Positions 12,917-20,285 of a DNA stretch of 21,646 bases are shown in pieces. The stretch comes from a virus: IMG/VR virus record IMGVR_UViG_3300025789_000177, positions 1 through 21,646 of that record, one strand, 5' to 3'. Both the position numbers and the translations under genes were made by a program. The first letter of the stretch is position 1, and every line of letters starts with the position of its first letter. Below the pieces are notes generated by a model. The model searched no databases. It saw only the letters and a program-made list of their open reading frames with translations, and was not told the origin of the DNA.

Positions 12917-13182
12917 GCGTTAGGGGGTGAAGGTTGGTTGTTACTGAAAACGGTTCCTGCGACTTCAATTCCTTTGCGTAACGCACCACCACCGAGAACT
13001 GTGTACCCGATGTCGGTCAGAAATCCCTTGATGCTATCGTTGAGAGGATGGTCGAACCATACGGTGCGAACGGTGACGGCAATGACCAACAGCATGAACA
13101 CGGTGCCCGTCCAGCGCATCCACGAGTCCGTGGTGTTTTCAGAATGTACTGACCGGATGTAGGCCAGAAGTCGTGGAATCAC
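12913..13182 (-). CDS. Small membrane protein, holin candidate
   Basis: This 89-aa product has one clear hydrophobic span (WTGTVFMLLVIAVTVRTVW, about residues 24-42) and a weaker Gly-rich one (GYTVLGGGALRKG, 59-71). The tail is polar. It directly precedes the GH75-like hydrolase and overlaps both neighbours by ATGA. Size, topology and position fit a holin, but there is no diagnostic holin sequence. Confidence 0.6.
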   Translation of the reverse strand: MIPRLLAYIRSVHSENTTDSWMRWTGTVFMLLVIAVTVRTVWFDHPLNDSIKGFLTDIGYTVLGGGALRKGIEVAGTVFSNNQPSPPNA

Positions 13183-13607
13183 GGGATGAGGTGTGAAAGG
13201 TAGAAAAGGATGTACCGACCGATGCCGTACCCGCAGGCAAGCAATCCAGCACCGATAAGCATCTGTTCAAAGATGTTGCAGTTGGCAATGTACCTACCGA
13301 GGGAGGAAAAGACTCCGATGGCAAAAGCGAAGGCAAAGAAGATCACGACCACATCTCGTTCCTTTGCCGTCTGGTGAAGACTTTGCTGCAGGGTGGATAC
13401 CTGTGCTTCTGCGGTTGCGAGTTTGGCACCCTGCGCTAGGTAGTCGGACTGTGCCTGCGCTAGGTCTTTCTTTTCCTCTGCGCACAGAACCTCGATCTGA
13501 GCCAGAAGGTGGCGTTGCTGTTCGTTGAGTGGAGCAGCGTGGACGGGAATCATGCCGATCAGTAGGTCGGCTGCGAACAATGCAATGATGAGGAGGATCT
13601 TGTTCAT
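13179..13607 (-). CDS. Secreted/membrane protein with signal peptide, coiled coil and two C-terminal spans
   Basis: This 142-aa product begins with a signal-like segment (MNKILLIIALFAADLLIGMI, cleavage likely after VHA at residue 24). A coiled coil follows (about 27-83, EVLCAEEKKDLAQAQSDYLA and onward), then two hydrophobic segments (VVVIFFAFAFAIGVFSSLG and MLIGAGLLACGYGIGRYILF). This architecture suggests an envelope protein of the lysis cassette, for example a spanin-like or holin partner, but no family is recognised. It is coupled at both ends by ATGA overlaps. Confidence 0.65.
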   Translation of the reverse strand: MNKILLIIALFAADLLIGMIPVHAAPLNEQQRHLLAQIEVLCAEEKKDLAQAQSDYLAQGAKLATAEAQVSTLQQSLHQTAKERDVVVIFFAFAFAIGVFSSLGRYIANCNIFEQMLIGAGLLACGYGIGRYILFYLSHLIP

Positions 13608-13810
13608 CGTGATTTTTCAAGAAGGACTGCTTTGTAGTCGATGCGGTCGTTGAGACTGCTTGCGGTGTCAATACACCCATTGGCAGATGAAGTATAACGC
13701 GATGCGTTATTGGCGCATCCGGTGAGGTTGCCAATGATCAATATAGAAAGGATAATCACGAGAAGAACCATGATGGCAGCAGCGAACTCTTCTTTATGGT
13801 GTGGTTGCAT
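13604..13810 (-). CDS. Small membrane/lipoprotein-like protein
   Basis: This 68-aa product has a short polar N-terminus (MQPHHKEEFAAA), a strong hydrophobic span (IMVLLVIILSILIIG) and then LTGC, a good lipobox, followed by a polar Ser/Asn-rich tail. The outer-membrane spanin subunit of phages has this general form, so an Rz1-like role is possible. The ATG at 13810 is used; the frame extends upstream only to a TTG at 13843. One GGTGTnnnnACACC palindrome lies within the coding region. It is coupled to the next gene (ATGA). Confidence 0.55.
   Translation of the reverse strand: MQPHHKEEFAAAIMVLLVIILSILIIGNLTGCANNASRYTSSANGCIDTASSLNDRIDYKAVLLEKSR
13664..13677 (-). promoter_or_regulatory. Palindromic site GGTGTnnnnACACC inside the lysis cassette
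   Basis: The plus strand reads GGTGTCAATACACC. It is located within the small lipoprotein-like gene, about 60 bases upstream of the start of the 142-aa membrane gene. It is the fourth perfect-arm palindrome of this class. Confidence 0.4.
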
Positions 13811-14048
13811 GGAAGGAAGGGTGTGAATGAACCTCCGTGGCAAGCGATGATACCTGCTCGGACAGGTTGTCTAATTTCTGGGTTTTAACTCCTGCGAAAT
13901 ACACGGTGGTCATGACTTGGATGAGCATGCCCAGTGCGATGGTGCGAATGATCAGTGCGTTGGAATCGGATTGCTTTTGCCGTTCCTGCAGCAATGCCTC
14001 GATCCGTGCGACCTTGAGTTCCAACATGGCGCGTTCTTGGTCACTCAT
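13794..14048 (-). CDS. Coiled-coil membrane protein (XhlA/holin-like topology)
   Basis: This 84-aa product has an N-terminal charged helix (MSDQERAMLELKVARIEALLQ), one membrane span (ALIIRTIALGMLIQVMTTVYF, about 36-55) and a second short coiled coil (QKLDNLSEQVSSLATEV). This layout resembles small phage lysis proteins of the XhlA kind, although the span is more central here. The ATG at 14048 is preceded by GGAGGT at nine bases and overlaps the upstream stop (ATGA), so it is preferred over an upstream GTG. Confidence 0.6.
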   Translation of the reverse strand: MSDQERAMLELKVARIEALLQERQKQSDSNALIIRTIALGMLIQVMTTVYFAGVKTQKLDNLSEQVSSLATEVHSHPSFHATTP

Positions 14049-14275
14049 TTGGAGTACCTCCACGCTTGAATGGACAATGCAAGGTACGCGATTGATCCGG
14101 TGATGTCAGAATGAGCAATCCCGCATTCCTTGATCAGTGCCTGACGGATTTTCTGGTAGGCAATTTGGAATTTCACCACCCCGACATGCTTGTCGGCATT
14201 GAGTTCCAGCACGAACCTCTTGGCTAGAGGAAGTGATTTCCAGAGCAGGTTAATGTCTTGGAAGAACTTTTTCAT
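14045..14275 (-). CDS. Hypothetical protein between structural and lysis genes
   Basis: This 76-aa product (MKKFFQDINLLWKSLPLAKR, then FVLELNADKHVGVVKFQIAYQKIRQ...) appears mostly helical and soluble. No family is recognised. It follows the 895-aa protein gene by three bases and is coupled to the membrane protein gene by ATGA, so it is part of the same transcript. Confidence 0.65.
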   Translation of the reverse strand: MKKFFQDINLLWKSLPLAKRFVLELNADKHVGVVKFQIAYQKIRQALIKECGIAHSDITGSIAYLALSIQAWRYSK

Positions 14276-14278
14276 GGA

Positions 14279-16966
14279 TCATGCACCCCATGCCACATAG
14301 GTCGCAGATGCCGTGGCATATAGATTGATGGATTGCGAAACGATGGCGTTGCTTTCCATCACGAACGATCCTCCGCTTGCAACGATTTGTAGACCGTTTG
14401 TCTGGGATGCAGTGGTTCCAAAGGCAAGGTAGATGGTCGTGGCAGAAGTGTTTTGGATGATCAGATATTTTGAAAGGACACCTGCGCTAATGATTGCAGT
14501 GCTGGTCGATGCGGTCAGGGTTCCATTGTATGCGGACACGGAAGTCTGCACCGGAGGGGTGCTTCCAATGGATGCCGTTCCTGCTCCATTGATTACCGTG
14601 CCGATGGAATTGGTTCCTGCGGGAATCGAAGGCAAGGAAGAGACACCGAAACTAGTGTTGGCAATGGTAGGGGTTCCGGAAATAGTAACGGACGGGGTTC
14701 CGGAGATCGTTGCCGTGACCGAGTCGCTTCCACTGGAAAGGTTCCATGTGCGTCCGGTGCTCCATGTGCCACTCTGGGTGGCAGCAAAAGTGCTGGGGAA
14801 ATTCGTAATCGATGCCGAAAGGGTCGAGGCAACTTTGCTATAGATCGATGACAACCAACCGAGGATGCCACTGCCACTGCCTAGTGACTGACCCGTGATG
14901 GCAGATCCTGCGTTCGTGTTGGTGGCAATGGTGGCAAGGGAAGTGTTGCCAGTGCTCTGGGCCGATGCCGTTGCAATTCCGGAAGTATTGCTGGCAATCG
15001 TTGCTAGGTTGCCTGCTTCCAGTGCAGCACCGGATGGAAGCGGAGTGGAAGAAAGGGATACGGGGATGGTTCCGTTGACATTGACGGTTGGCCTTCCCGA
15101 ACTATCGAGGGCGAGGGTGTTGCCACTGGAAACAATCTTGGTGCTCTGCGTCCCATCGGTCAGGTGTCCTGTGTTGGTGACAAGGGTGGCAAGGTTGCCT
15201 GTTTCTTGAGCAGCACCGAAAGGAAGAGGGAGGCTCGATGCAGATACGGGAACCGTTCCAGAAATCGATACGGTGGGAGTTCCGGTGATCGAGGTCGTCC
15301 ATGATCCACTCTGTGTTGCTGCTACGGTTCCAGAGACAGGCTGAACAGCAGCAGCAAGATTACTGGAAGAAGGTGCCGATGCCAGAACAGCACCACTCGT
15401 GGCATTGAACCATACACTAAAGGCAACCGCAGGGGTTGATGCTGCGGTGTCTACTCCGTAAGCGTGAATGATGACATCACCGGAGGAATATCCGGTTCCG
15501 GATGCCGTTGCCGTGAAAGTCTGATTTTCGATTGAAAGGTTCTGCACTCCCGCAATGGGAACCAGATTGGATACGGTAGGAGTTGCAGCTGAACCAGAAG
15601 GGGTAGTCCATGACACCGTGATGGTGCCTGCGTTGTCCGTAGTGTTGCGGACATAGTACACCGGAGGGTTGACTGTGTTGTCTGCCCATACCGAAGTGGA
15701 AAGGGAAACCTGCGCTTGTACCGCAGAAAGGATTGAAGAAAGTGTGCTGTTGGCAGTGTTTTGCAGGGAACTGGTGGCAGCACCTGTGGGCAATGCCGAC
15801 GAAGTAATCGTGGTGCTGGTTGGAAAATTCGATACCGATACGCTTCCGATGGCATTGCTTCCTGCAGCAAGTCCAACCGTCTGACCGGAAGCAATGTTGA
15901 CCGTAGGTGTATTCGACACCGACACGCTCGGAGTTCCGGAAATCGTAGCAGTCACCGATCCAGAGACAGGGACGGTAGCAGTGTCTCCAGCAATCGTGAC
16001 GGGCACCGGAGATGCCGAAGTGTTGTTAATCGATATGCTGGATGGTTGATTCGTTACCGATACGGATCCCGTGACCGAAGGAATGGAGGATACAGCAACG
16101 GTTCCCGACACGGGTTGAACCACGGAACTACCATCTGTCTTGACTGCGGTGCTGTTGCCACCTTGCACATTGACCGTGCCCGTGACAGTAGTCGAGGAGG
16201 GCCAATTCGTGACATGGGCGAGGGCACCACCGTCACCATTGATGGCGGGTTGAAGAGCACTCGTAGCGGCACCCGTTGGCAGTGCTGATGAGGTAACCGT
16301 CGTTGAGGAAGGGAAGTTCGATACAAAAACGCTACCGATAGCATTTGAACCAGCAGGAATAGAAGGAAGGCTTGTGACCTGTGTCTTTTGGTTTCCGTTG
16401 GTCAGGCTTGCATCGGTGGCAGCACCGGAGGGAAGAGGAGATGATGCAAGAGATACAGGAACCGCAGTGGCACGGAGTTGTGCATTGGTGAGGTAACCTT
16501 CACCGACCAGTGTCAGGTTGCTTGCGCTCGGAACAGAAGCAAGTGCCGCAGATTGCGTCTGGTTGTACCACAGGGAAGAAGTAACTGCTAACGGGGATCC
16601 ACCGAATACCTGTGCCAAGGTAATCGTGTCTCCAACATTGGCACCCGTGAATGCCGTGGTGCATGCGTAGGTGGTGATGGCAACACTGGCACCACTACCA
16701 CCACTGATTCCAGATGATGTGTTGCTTGCGATTGCCGCAAGGTCGGCAACAGCAGAAGTCAGGAGACCGTTGGTGGTGGTCAGGTCATTCTCGATGAGCG
16801 TTAGGTCTGCCTCGGATGCGGTCAGCGCATCCACCATCAATCTGCCCGTGGTATTGCTTACCAGCAAAGGCATGGCAACACCCCCACCATTGGATGGAAG
16901 GGATGTTCCCTCGACCCAAGTCACTGCAGGAGCTTGTACTCCCTGTGCATTGATTAGGTCGGACAT
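14279..16966 (-). CDS. Large repetitive Ser/Thr/Gly-rich virion protein (tail-fibre/adhesin-like)
   Basis: This 895-aa product is made of degenerate beta-rich repeats. Two long units match closely: residues about 203-239 and 367-402 share AGSNAIGSV-x-VSNFP-x-STT and SALPTGAATS. Shorter units recur, such as ISGTPSV-x-(V/I)S, VSGTVA, (P/S)LPSGAA and GNLAT(L/I). The C-terminal domain (about 808-895, KYLIIQNTSATTIYLAFGTT) resembles the separate 99-aa protein encoded just upstream. Composition and location after the fibre genes suggest an elongated virion or host-contact protein, but no enzymatic domain is visible. It starts at 16966, close to the preceding stop. The repeats invite recombination and size variation. 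Confidence 0.75.
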   Translation of the reverse strand: MSDLINAQGVQAPAVTWVEGTSLPSNGGGVAMPLLVSNTTGRLMVDALTASEADLTLIENDLTTTNGLLTSAVADLAAIASNTSSGISGGSGASVAITTYACTTAFTGANVGDTITLAQVFGGSPLAVTSSLWYNQTQSAALASVPSASNLTLVGEGYLTNAQLRATAVPVSLASSPLPSGAATDASLTNGNQKTQVTSLPSIPAGSNAIGSVFVSNFPSSTTVTSSALPTGAATSALQPAINGDGGALAHVTNWPSSTTVTGTVNVQGGNSTAVKTDGSSVVQPVSGTVAVSSIPSVTGSVSVTNQPSSISINNTSASPVPVTIAGDTATVPVSGSVTATISGTPSVSVSNTPTVNIASGQTVGLAAGSNAIGSVSVSNFPTSTTITSSALPTGAATSSLQNTANSTLSSILSAVQAQVSLSTSVWADNTVNPPVYYVRNTTDNAGTITVSWTTPSGSAATPTVSNLVPIAGVQNLSIENQTFTATASGTGYSSGDVIIHAYGVDTAASTPAVAFSVWFNATSGAVLASAPSSSNLAAAVQPVSGTVAATQSGSWTTSITGTPTVSISGTVPVSASSLPLPFGAAQETGNLATLVTNTGHLTDGTQSTKIVSSGNTLALDSSGRPTVNVNGTIPVSLSSTPLPSGAALEAGNLATIASNTSGIATASAQSTGNTSLATIATNTNAGSAITGQSLGSGSGILGWLSSIYSKVASTLSASITNFPSTFAATQSGTWSTGRTWNLSSGSDSVTATISGTPSVTISGTPTIANTSFGVSSLPSIPAGTNSIGTVINGAGTASIGSTPPVQTSVSAYNGTLTASTSTAIISAGVLSKYLIIQNTSATTIYLAFGTTASQTNGLQIVASGGSFVMESNAIVSQSINLYATASATYVAWGA

Positions 16967-16969
16967 TTC

Positions 16970-17269
16970 TTATTCTTGGATGGCGATGAAAGCGTGTCCA
17001 GTGGTGGCTGCAATCGCGTTGATCGCATCGTTGGGGATGTCATTGCCTTGAAGGATCAAGGTCGAATTAGATCCCGTGCAAGGAGTCAGAACGATGCCTG
17101 CGGTAGAGGACGGGGTGAACCCGATGCCGATGTACAGGTTTTCTGTGGTGGAGCAGTTGTGAATTAAAAGGAAATTCCTTCCGGTTGCTGGGAATACAAC
17201 TTGGGAAGTACCACCTGCGGCAATCGTCTGGCTTCCTTTGCTTTGAACTGTAGTGCCGTGGATGCTCAT
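16970..17269 (-). CDS. Small beta-sandwich virion protein related to the C-terminus of the 895-aa protein
   Basis: This 99-aa product (FPATGRNFLLIHNCSTTENL, then GIGFTPSSTAGIVLTPCTGS...) has the alternating pattern of a beta-sandwich. It parallels the last 90 residues of the neighbouring large protein: LLIHN matches LIIQN, YIGIGFTPSSTAG matches YLAFGTTASQTNG, and HAFIAI matches ATYVAW. This suggests duplication of a capsid-decoration or fibre-tip domain. The start at 17269 shares a base with the preceding stop (TAATG). The function is unknown. Confidence 0.7.
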   Translation of the reverse strand: MSIHGTTVQSKGSQTIAAGGTSQVVFPATGRNFLLIHNCSTTENLYIGIGFTPSSTAGIVLTPCTGSNSTLILQGNDIPNDAINAIAATTGHAFIAIQE

Positions 17270-17448
17270 TATGATTCAGCCTGTTCGGGTGCCACGGTGG
17301 ATTTTTCTTTCGGCATAGACTCTAGGGTCGTGGACGGAAAGATGTCTTGGGACAGGGGGCCATCTATGGGGCATCCAGCATTCGTCCATGCTACACGGAC
17401 GGGATCAGATTGGTCTTTTGTGGTCGTGCCGATAGGGGTGATTGCCAT
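17269..17448 (-). CDS. Small hypothetical protein
   Basis: This 59-aa product (MAITPIGTTTKDQSDPVRVA, then WTNAGCPIDGPLSQDIFPST...) ends one base into the next ATG (TAATG), which supports it as a genuine coupled gene. It is polar and probably poorly structured at the C-terminus (KEKSTVAPEQAES). No family is recognised. Confidence 0.6.
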   Translation of the reverse strand: MAITPIGTTTKDQSDPVRVAWTNAGCPIDGPLSQDIFPSTTLESMPKEKSTVAPEQAES

Positions 17449-17473
17449 AGGATTGGGATGTTAGGGGTGAGTA

Positions 17474-17695
17474 TTAGGGAAGCGTTGCTATGAAGGTTTT
17501 GATTTGTTCTGCGGTCATCGTGTTGCCGTCTGCGTCTTTGAGTTCGACAACCGACCCGTCAGCGTTTTTTCCTGTTTGCAATGCGAGTTTGAATGCTTGG
17601 TAGTCGGTGTTTGCAGGGTCGAAGGGGATGAAGGCGTTGTCAAACAAGCGTGTAACGCCAACTATTTTTCCTAGATATTCGTTTTGCTGATACAT
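17474..17695 (-). CDS. Small tail-fibre partner protein
   Basis: This 73-aa product contains FIPFDPANTDYQAFKLALQT and, at the end, ELKDADGNTMTAEQIKTFIA. The 'IP-x-D-x-A-N-x-D-Y-Q' pattern is common in small proteins encoded after phage tail fibres and thought to help fibre folding or attachment. It follows the 316-aa fibre gene by one base and so completes the third fibre + partner module. Confidence 0.65.
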   Translation of the reverse strand: MYQQNEYLGKIVGVTRLFDNAFIPFDPANTDYQAFKLALQTGKNADGSVVELKDADGNTMTAEQIKTFIATLP

Positions 17696-17696
17696 A

Positions 17697-18647
17697 TTAA
17701 AGTTCTGCGGACGCGGTTATCGGATTATTAAACCCATTTGCATTTGTGGAATTGGGGCGATTTGCAGTTAATCCTGTAAAATTTGAAATTGATGCCAATA
17801 AACCTCCCAAAGATGTTCCAAGATAAGATCCAGAATTGGCTGAACTTTGTGTGTAATTAGCAGATCCATCTGTAATAGTAAGAGTAGCTGTTATTGAAAT
17901 TGTTGGAACAGTCCTCATGGTTACTGGAAATGTAAGATTTAACGCTGCGACCGTTGTGAGTGGGCTATAACCAGATCCCGATAAAGAATTACAATAATAC
18001 CTCTGGCAAAGCGCAAGCTCGGTTCCGTATGGTCTGTAATCGAATGCCGTTGCCGTGGAGCCTTTTTCGAGTTGAATTTGTGAAAGGGTCAGAGTTCCAG
18101 AGGTCAGAGCACCAGTAGAAAAATAAATCTGAATCCCATTTATTGCCGTTGATGGCAATGTAAAGGTATAACTAAAGCGTGTTGCACTTGCATTGATCGT
18201 TGCAGTTCCAACCAAAACAGCGGAATTAGTTGAAACATAATTATCAACAGCAGTAGGAGTTGAATAATAGATTGGAAGACTTGTTAATGTTGAGCTACTA
18301 GCGGTGAATGAGAATGTTACAGTCTGGCTTGCCAAATCGCCTATGTTGTTTGATTCAATTCTTTGGATAAGCGTTAATCCTGTATTTCCAGAAGCACCTG
18401 TAATTTGCCACGAATAAGAACCTACGCTTCCAACTCTTTGAGAAGTTACAGCTACATTTGAACCAAGAAGCCACCTGTCTAAGGTGTATCCCAACGAAAC
18501 ACTCTGACTCGCACCAGCGTTCCTCTGGTCTATTGCAAACCCACCATTGATGATGCGGTTTTTGAAACCGAAGCCAGAGGGCGCAGTCGTCTGCACCGAG
18601 CTATCGGGAAAGGTGATGCCTGTGGAGGCGAGGGCGAGGTTTGGCAT
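17697..18647 (-). CDS. Tail fibre protein (third in the array)
   Basis: This 316-aa product has a short N-terminal anchor (GITFPDSSVQTTAPSGFGFK) like the other two array fibres. NRIINGGFAIDQRNAG and YTLDRWLLG follow, the start of a widespread phage fibre domain with carbohydrate-binding-like folds. Later, QIQLEKGSTATAFDYRPYGT and ELALCQRYY are also typical of that family. The C-terminal Thr/Ser-rich region is probably the host-contact tip. Most of the gene is AT-rich relative to its neighbours, which suggests exchange. Confidence 0.8.
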   Translation of the reverse strand: MPNLALASTGITFPDSSVQTTAPSGFGFKNRIINGGFAIDQRNAGASQSVSLGYTLDRWLLGSNVAVTSQRVGSVGSYSWQITGASGNTGLTLIQRIESNNIGDLASQTVTFSFTASSSTLTSLPIYYSTPTAVDNYVSTNSAVLVGTATINASATRFSYTFTLPSTAINGIQIYFSTGALTSGTLTLSQIQLEKGSTATAFDYRPYGTELALCQRYYCNSLSGSGYSPLTTVAALNLTFPVTMRTVPTISITATLTITDGSANYTQSSANSGSYLGTSLGGLLASISNFTGLTANRPNSTNANGFNNPITASAEL

Positions 18648-18650
18648 GGG

Positions 18651-18821
18651 TTATGAAAGTTGTTCGGGGGTCGGCTTTGGATGCACGGGATGATTCCACG
18701 ACTTGATGTAGTCGCCTTTGCCATCCGAATCGTTCTGAAGGACAATGGTTCCAGTAAGCGGAATGAAATCAGCCAAAGTTAGGTCGGGGTAAAGTTTGAT
18801 GATCTTGTCGTAGAGTTTCAT
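18651..18821 (-). CDS. XkdW-like small fibre-partner protein, copy B
   Basis: This 56-aa product (LYDKIIKLYPDLTLADFIPL, then TGTIVLQNDSDGKGDYIKSW...) matches the style of XkdW-type proteins encoded after phage tail fibres (Y-P-x-L-T, I-x-L-Q-x-D-S-D-G, Y-I-x-x-W, P-T-x-E-Q-L). It is 46/56 identical by eye to the copy at 19393-19563, and the second half is nearly identical at the DNA level. It follows the 188-aa fibre gene by one base. Confidence 0.7.
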   Translation of the reverse strand: MKLYDKIIKLYPDLTLADFIPLTGTIVLQNDSDGKGDYIKSWNHPVHPKPTPEQLS

Positions 18822-18822
18822 G

Positions 18823-19389
18823 TTATGCGGGTCGAATTAATGCTCCGGTAAACCAATAATATGGATATCCGCCACCAGATGAAGAGCCAATCGTGCCGTT
18901 TGAAATGTATGTGTAAACTTCAACATAATCTGTTGTGCCATTCATATAAATCATTGAAGAACCGGATATTGTCCCTGCGTTTGCAGTCTGCCGTCCAAGT
19001 TCGCAATAAACTGCGCCGTTTTTATATAGTGCCACAAGAAAAATGCCTGTTGTGGTTGTAATAAGACCCGCGCTTATTTGGTAATAACCAGCAACTGTTG
19101 GTGTAAATCGTGACGAGGCAAAATTGTTGTTAGTATCAAATAGTTTTGTGTCAAATGTTATTTTTACATTTACTGAATAAGACGGCGTTATGCTTGTTGA
19201 ATTGTACGCACTGAAAGCTGGCCCTTTGCCGCTGGTCTGGGTCGTTCCGTCTGGGAAGGTGATTGAACCACCGCTAGGAACAACGAGATTGCTCGTCACG
19301 CCACTAGTCGTCACGGTTGCGGCAGTCGTGCCGTTGACCTTGATGTAGCCTTGCGCGAGGGATGGATCAGCTGAAAGTGAGATGCTCAT
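18823..19389 (-). CDS. Tail fibre protein with C1q-like C-terminal domain (second in the array)
   Basis: This 188-aa product has an N-terminal segment ending GSITFPDGTTQTSGKGPAFS, shared with the next fibre. A C1q/TNF-like pattern follows (FDTNNNFASSRFTPTVAGYY, then QISAGL...VALYKNGA, ending WFTGALIRPA). C1q-like trimers often form receptor-binding tips on phage fibres. The start at 19389 follows the preceding small gene by three bases. The C-terminal half is AT-rich and differs from its paralogue, as expected of a host-range domain. Confidence 0.75.
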   Translation of the reverse strand: MSISLSADPSLAQGYIKVNGTTAATVTTSGVTSNLVVPSGGSITFPDGTTQTSGKGPAFSAYNSTSITPSYSVNVKITFDTKLFDTNNNFASSRFTPTVAGYYQISAGLITTTTGIFLVALYKNGAVYCELGRQTANAGTISGSSMIYMNGTTDYVEVYTYISNGTIGSSSGGGYPYYWFTGALIRPA

Positions 19390-19392
19390 GGG

Positions 19393-19563
19393 TTAAGAAA
19401 GTTGTTCGGGGGTCGGTTTGGGATGCACGGCATGATTCCACGACTTGATGTAGTCGCCTTTGCCATCCGAATCGTTTTGAAGGACGATGGTGCCACCGAA
19501 CGGGCTGAAGTCCTTTTCGGTCAGGTCGGGGTAGATTGAGAGGATTTTGTCGTAGAGTGTCAT
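19393..19563 (-). CDS. XkdW-like small fibre-partner protein, copy A
   Basis: This 56-aa product (LYDKILSIYPDLTEKDFSPF, then GGTIVLQNDSDGKGDYIKSW...) is a paralogue of the 18651-18821 gene. It follows the 170-aa fibre gene by one base. The two copies differ mainly in the first 23 residues, which suggests that the variable N-terminal part matches each fibre while the rest is constant. Confidence 0.7.
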   Translation of the reverse strand: MTLYDKILSIYPDLTEKDFSPFGGTIVLQNDSDGKGDYIKSWNHAVHPKPTPEQLS

Positions 19564-19564
19564 G

Positions 19565-20077
19565 TTATGCGGGCCTTGCTAGGAAGCCTTGGAAATATGT
19601 ATTGTATATTCCAGTTCCAGTAGTTTGTGATGTTCCTGTGTACCCATAAATCTCCACGAAATCAGAAGAACCGTTGCAATAAACCAAAGCATTCACGGTG
19701 TTGTTTTGTAAATATCCAGCATTAGTTGATTCTATGCCTCTTTTGTATTCACTTCCATTTTTGAATATTGTAATAAATGAATTTACTCCTGATATATTAT
19801 AGCAATTAGCGTTTATCTGATAATATCCAGCTATCGTAGGAGTGAACCTATAATTAGTTGTTGAATCATAATTTGAATTGGTATCATACTCTTTCGCTTG
19901 AAATTGTATTTTTGTGTATGTGGTGCTGGAAATCGTTTGAGCAGAAGATTGATACGCACTAAACGCTGGCCCTTTTCCGCTGGTCTGAGTAGTTCCGTCA
20001 GCAAAAGTAATTCCAGATGCACCAACGCTATCCGAAGGTGTCGTGATGCCAGTTGTTCCGTTGATCGTGACGCTCAT
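19565..20077 (-). CDS. Tail fibre protein with C1q-like C-terminal domain (first in the array)
   Basis: This 170-aa product shares ITFADGTTQTSGKGPAFSAY with the second array fibre. It then carries a C1q-like domain (YDSTTNYRFTPTIAGYYQIN, ending YFQGFLARPA). The first half is homologous in layout to its paralogue, and the middle is AT-rich and diverged. It starts at 20077, three bases after the preceding gene's stop. It is likely a host-recognition fibre of short length, perhaps attached to the longer anchor protein. Confidence 0.75.
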   Translation of the reverse strand: MSVTINGTTGITTPSDSVGASGITFADGTTQTSGKGPAFSAYQSSAQTISSTTYTKIQFQAKEYDTNSNYDSTTNYRFTPTIAGYYQINANCYNISGVNSFITIFKNGSEYKRGIESTNAGYLQNNTVNALVYCNGSSDFVEIYGYTGTSQTTGTGIYNTYFQGFLARPA

Positions 20078-20080
20078 AAA

Positions 20081-20284
20081 TTATACAACAGTCCAAGTTG
20101 ATCCGCTGGGAATCGTTACAGTTGTTCCAGCAGCAATGGTGATCGGGCCAAAGGTTCCAGCATTGTTATTGTTCGGAATCGTGTAGCTATAATTTACAGT
20201 CTGACCATTCGTGTAGAATACTTGATCCCCGCTTGATCCGGTGGGGATAGAGCTTCCCGATATGCTGGATAGTGTGAGTCCCAT
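20081..20284 (-). CDS. Small tail-associated protein
   Basis: This 67-aa product (MGLTLSSISGSSIPTGSSGD, then FYTNGQTVNYSYTIPNNNNA...) ends in TIAAGTTVTIPSGSTWTVV. This Gly/Ser/Thr-rich beta pattern is common at the tips of phage fibres and tail proteins ('T-V-x-I-P-x-G-x-x-W'). It sits between the T7-type anchor gene and the fibre array and starts one base before the anchor gene's stop. The precise role is unknown. Confidence 0.65.
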   Translation of the reverse strand: MGLTLSSISGSSIPTGSSGDQVFYTNGQTVNYSYTIPNNNNAGTFGPITIAAGTTVTIPSGSTWTVV

Positions 20285-20285
20285 A

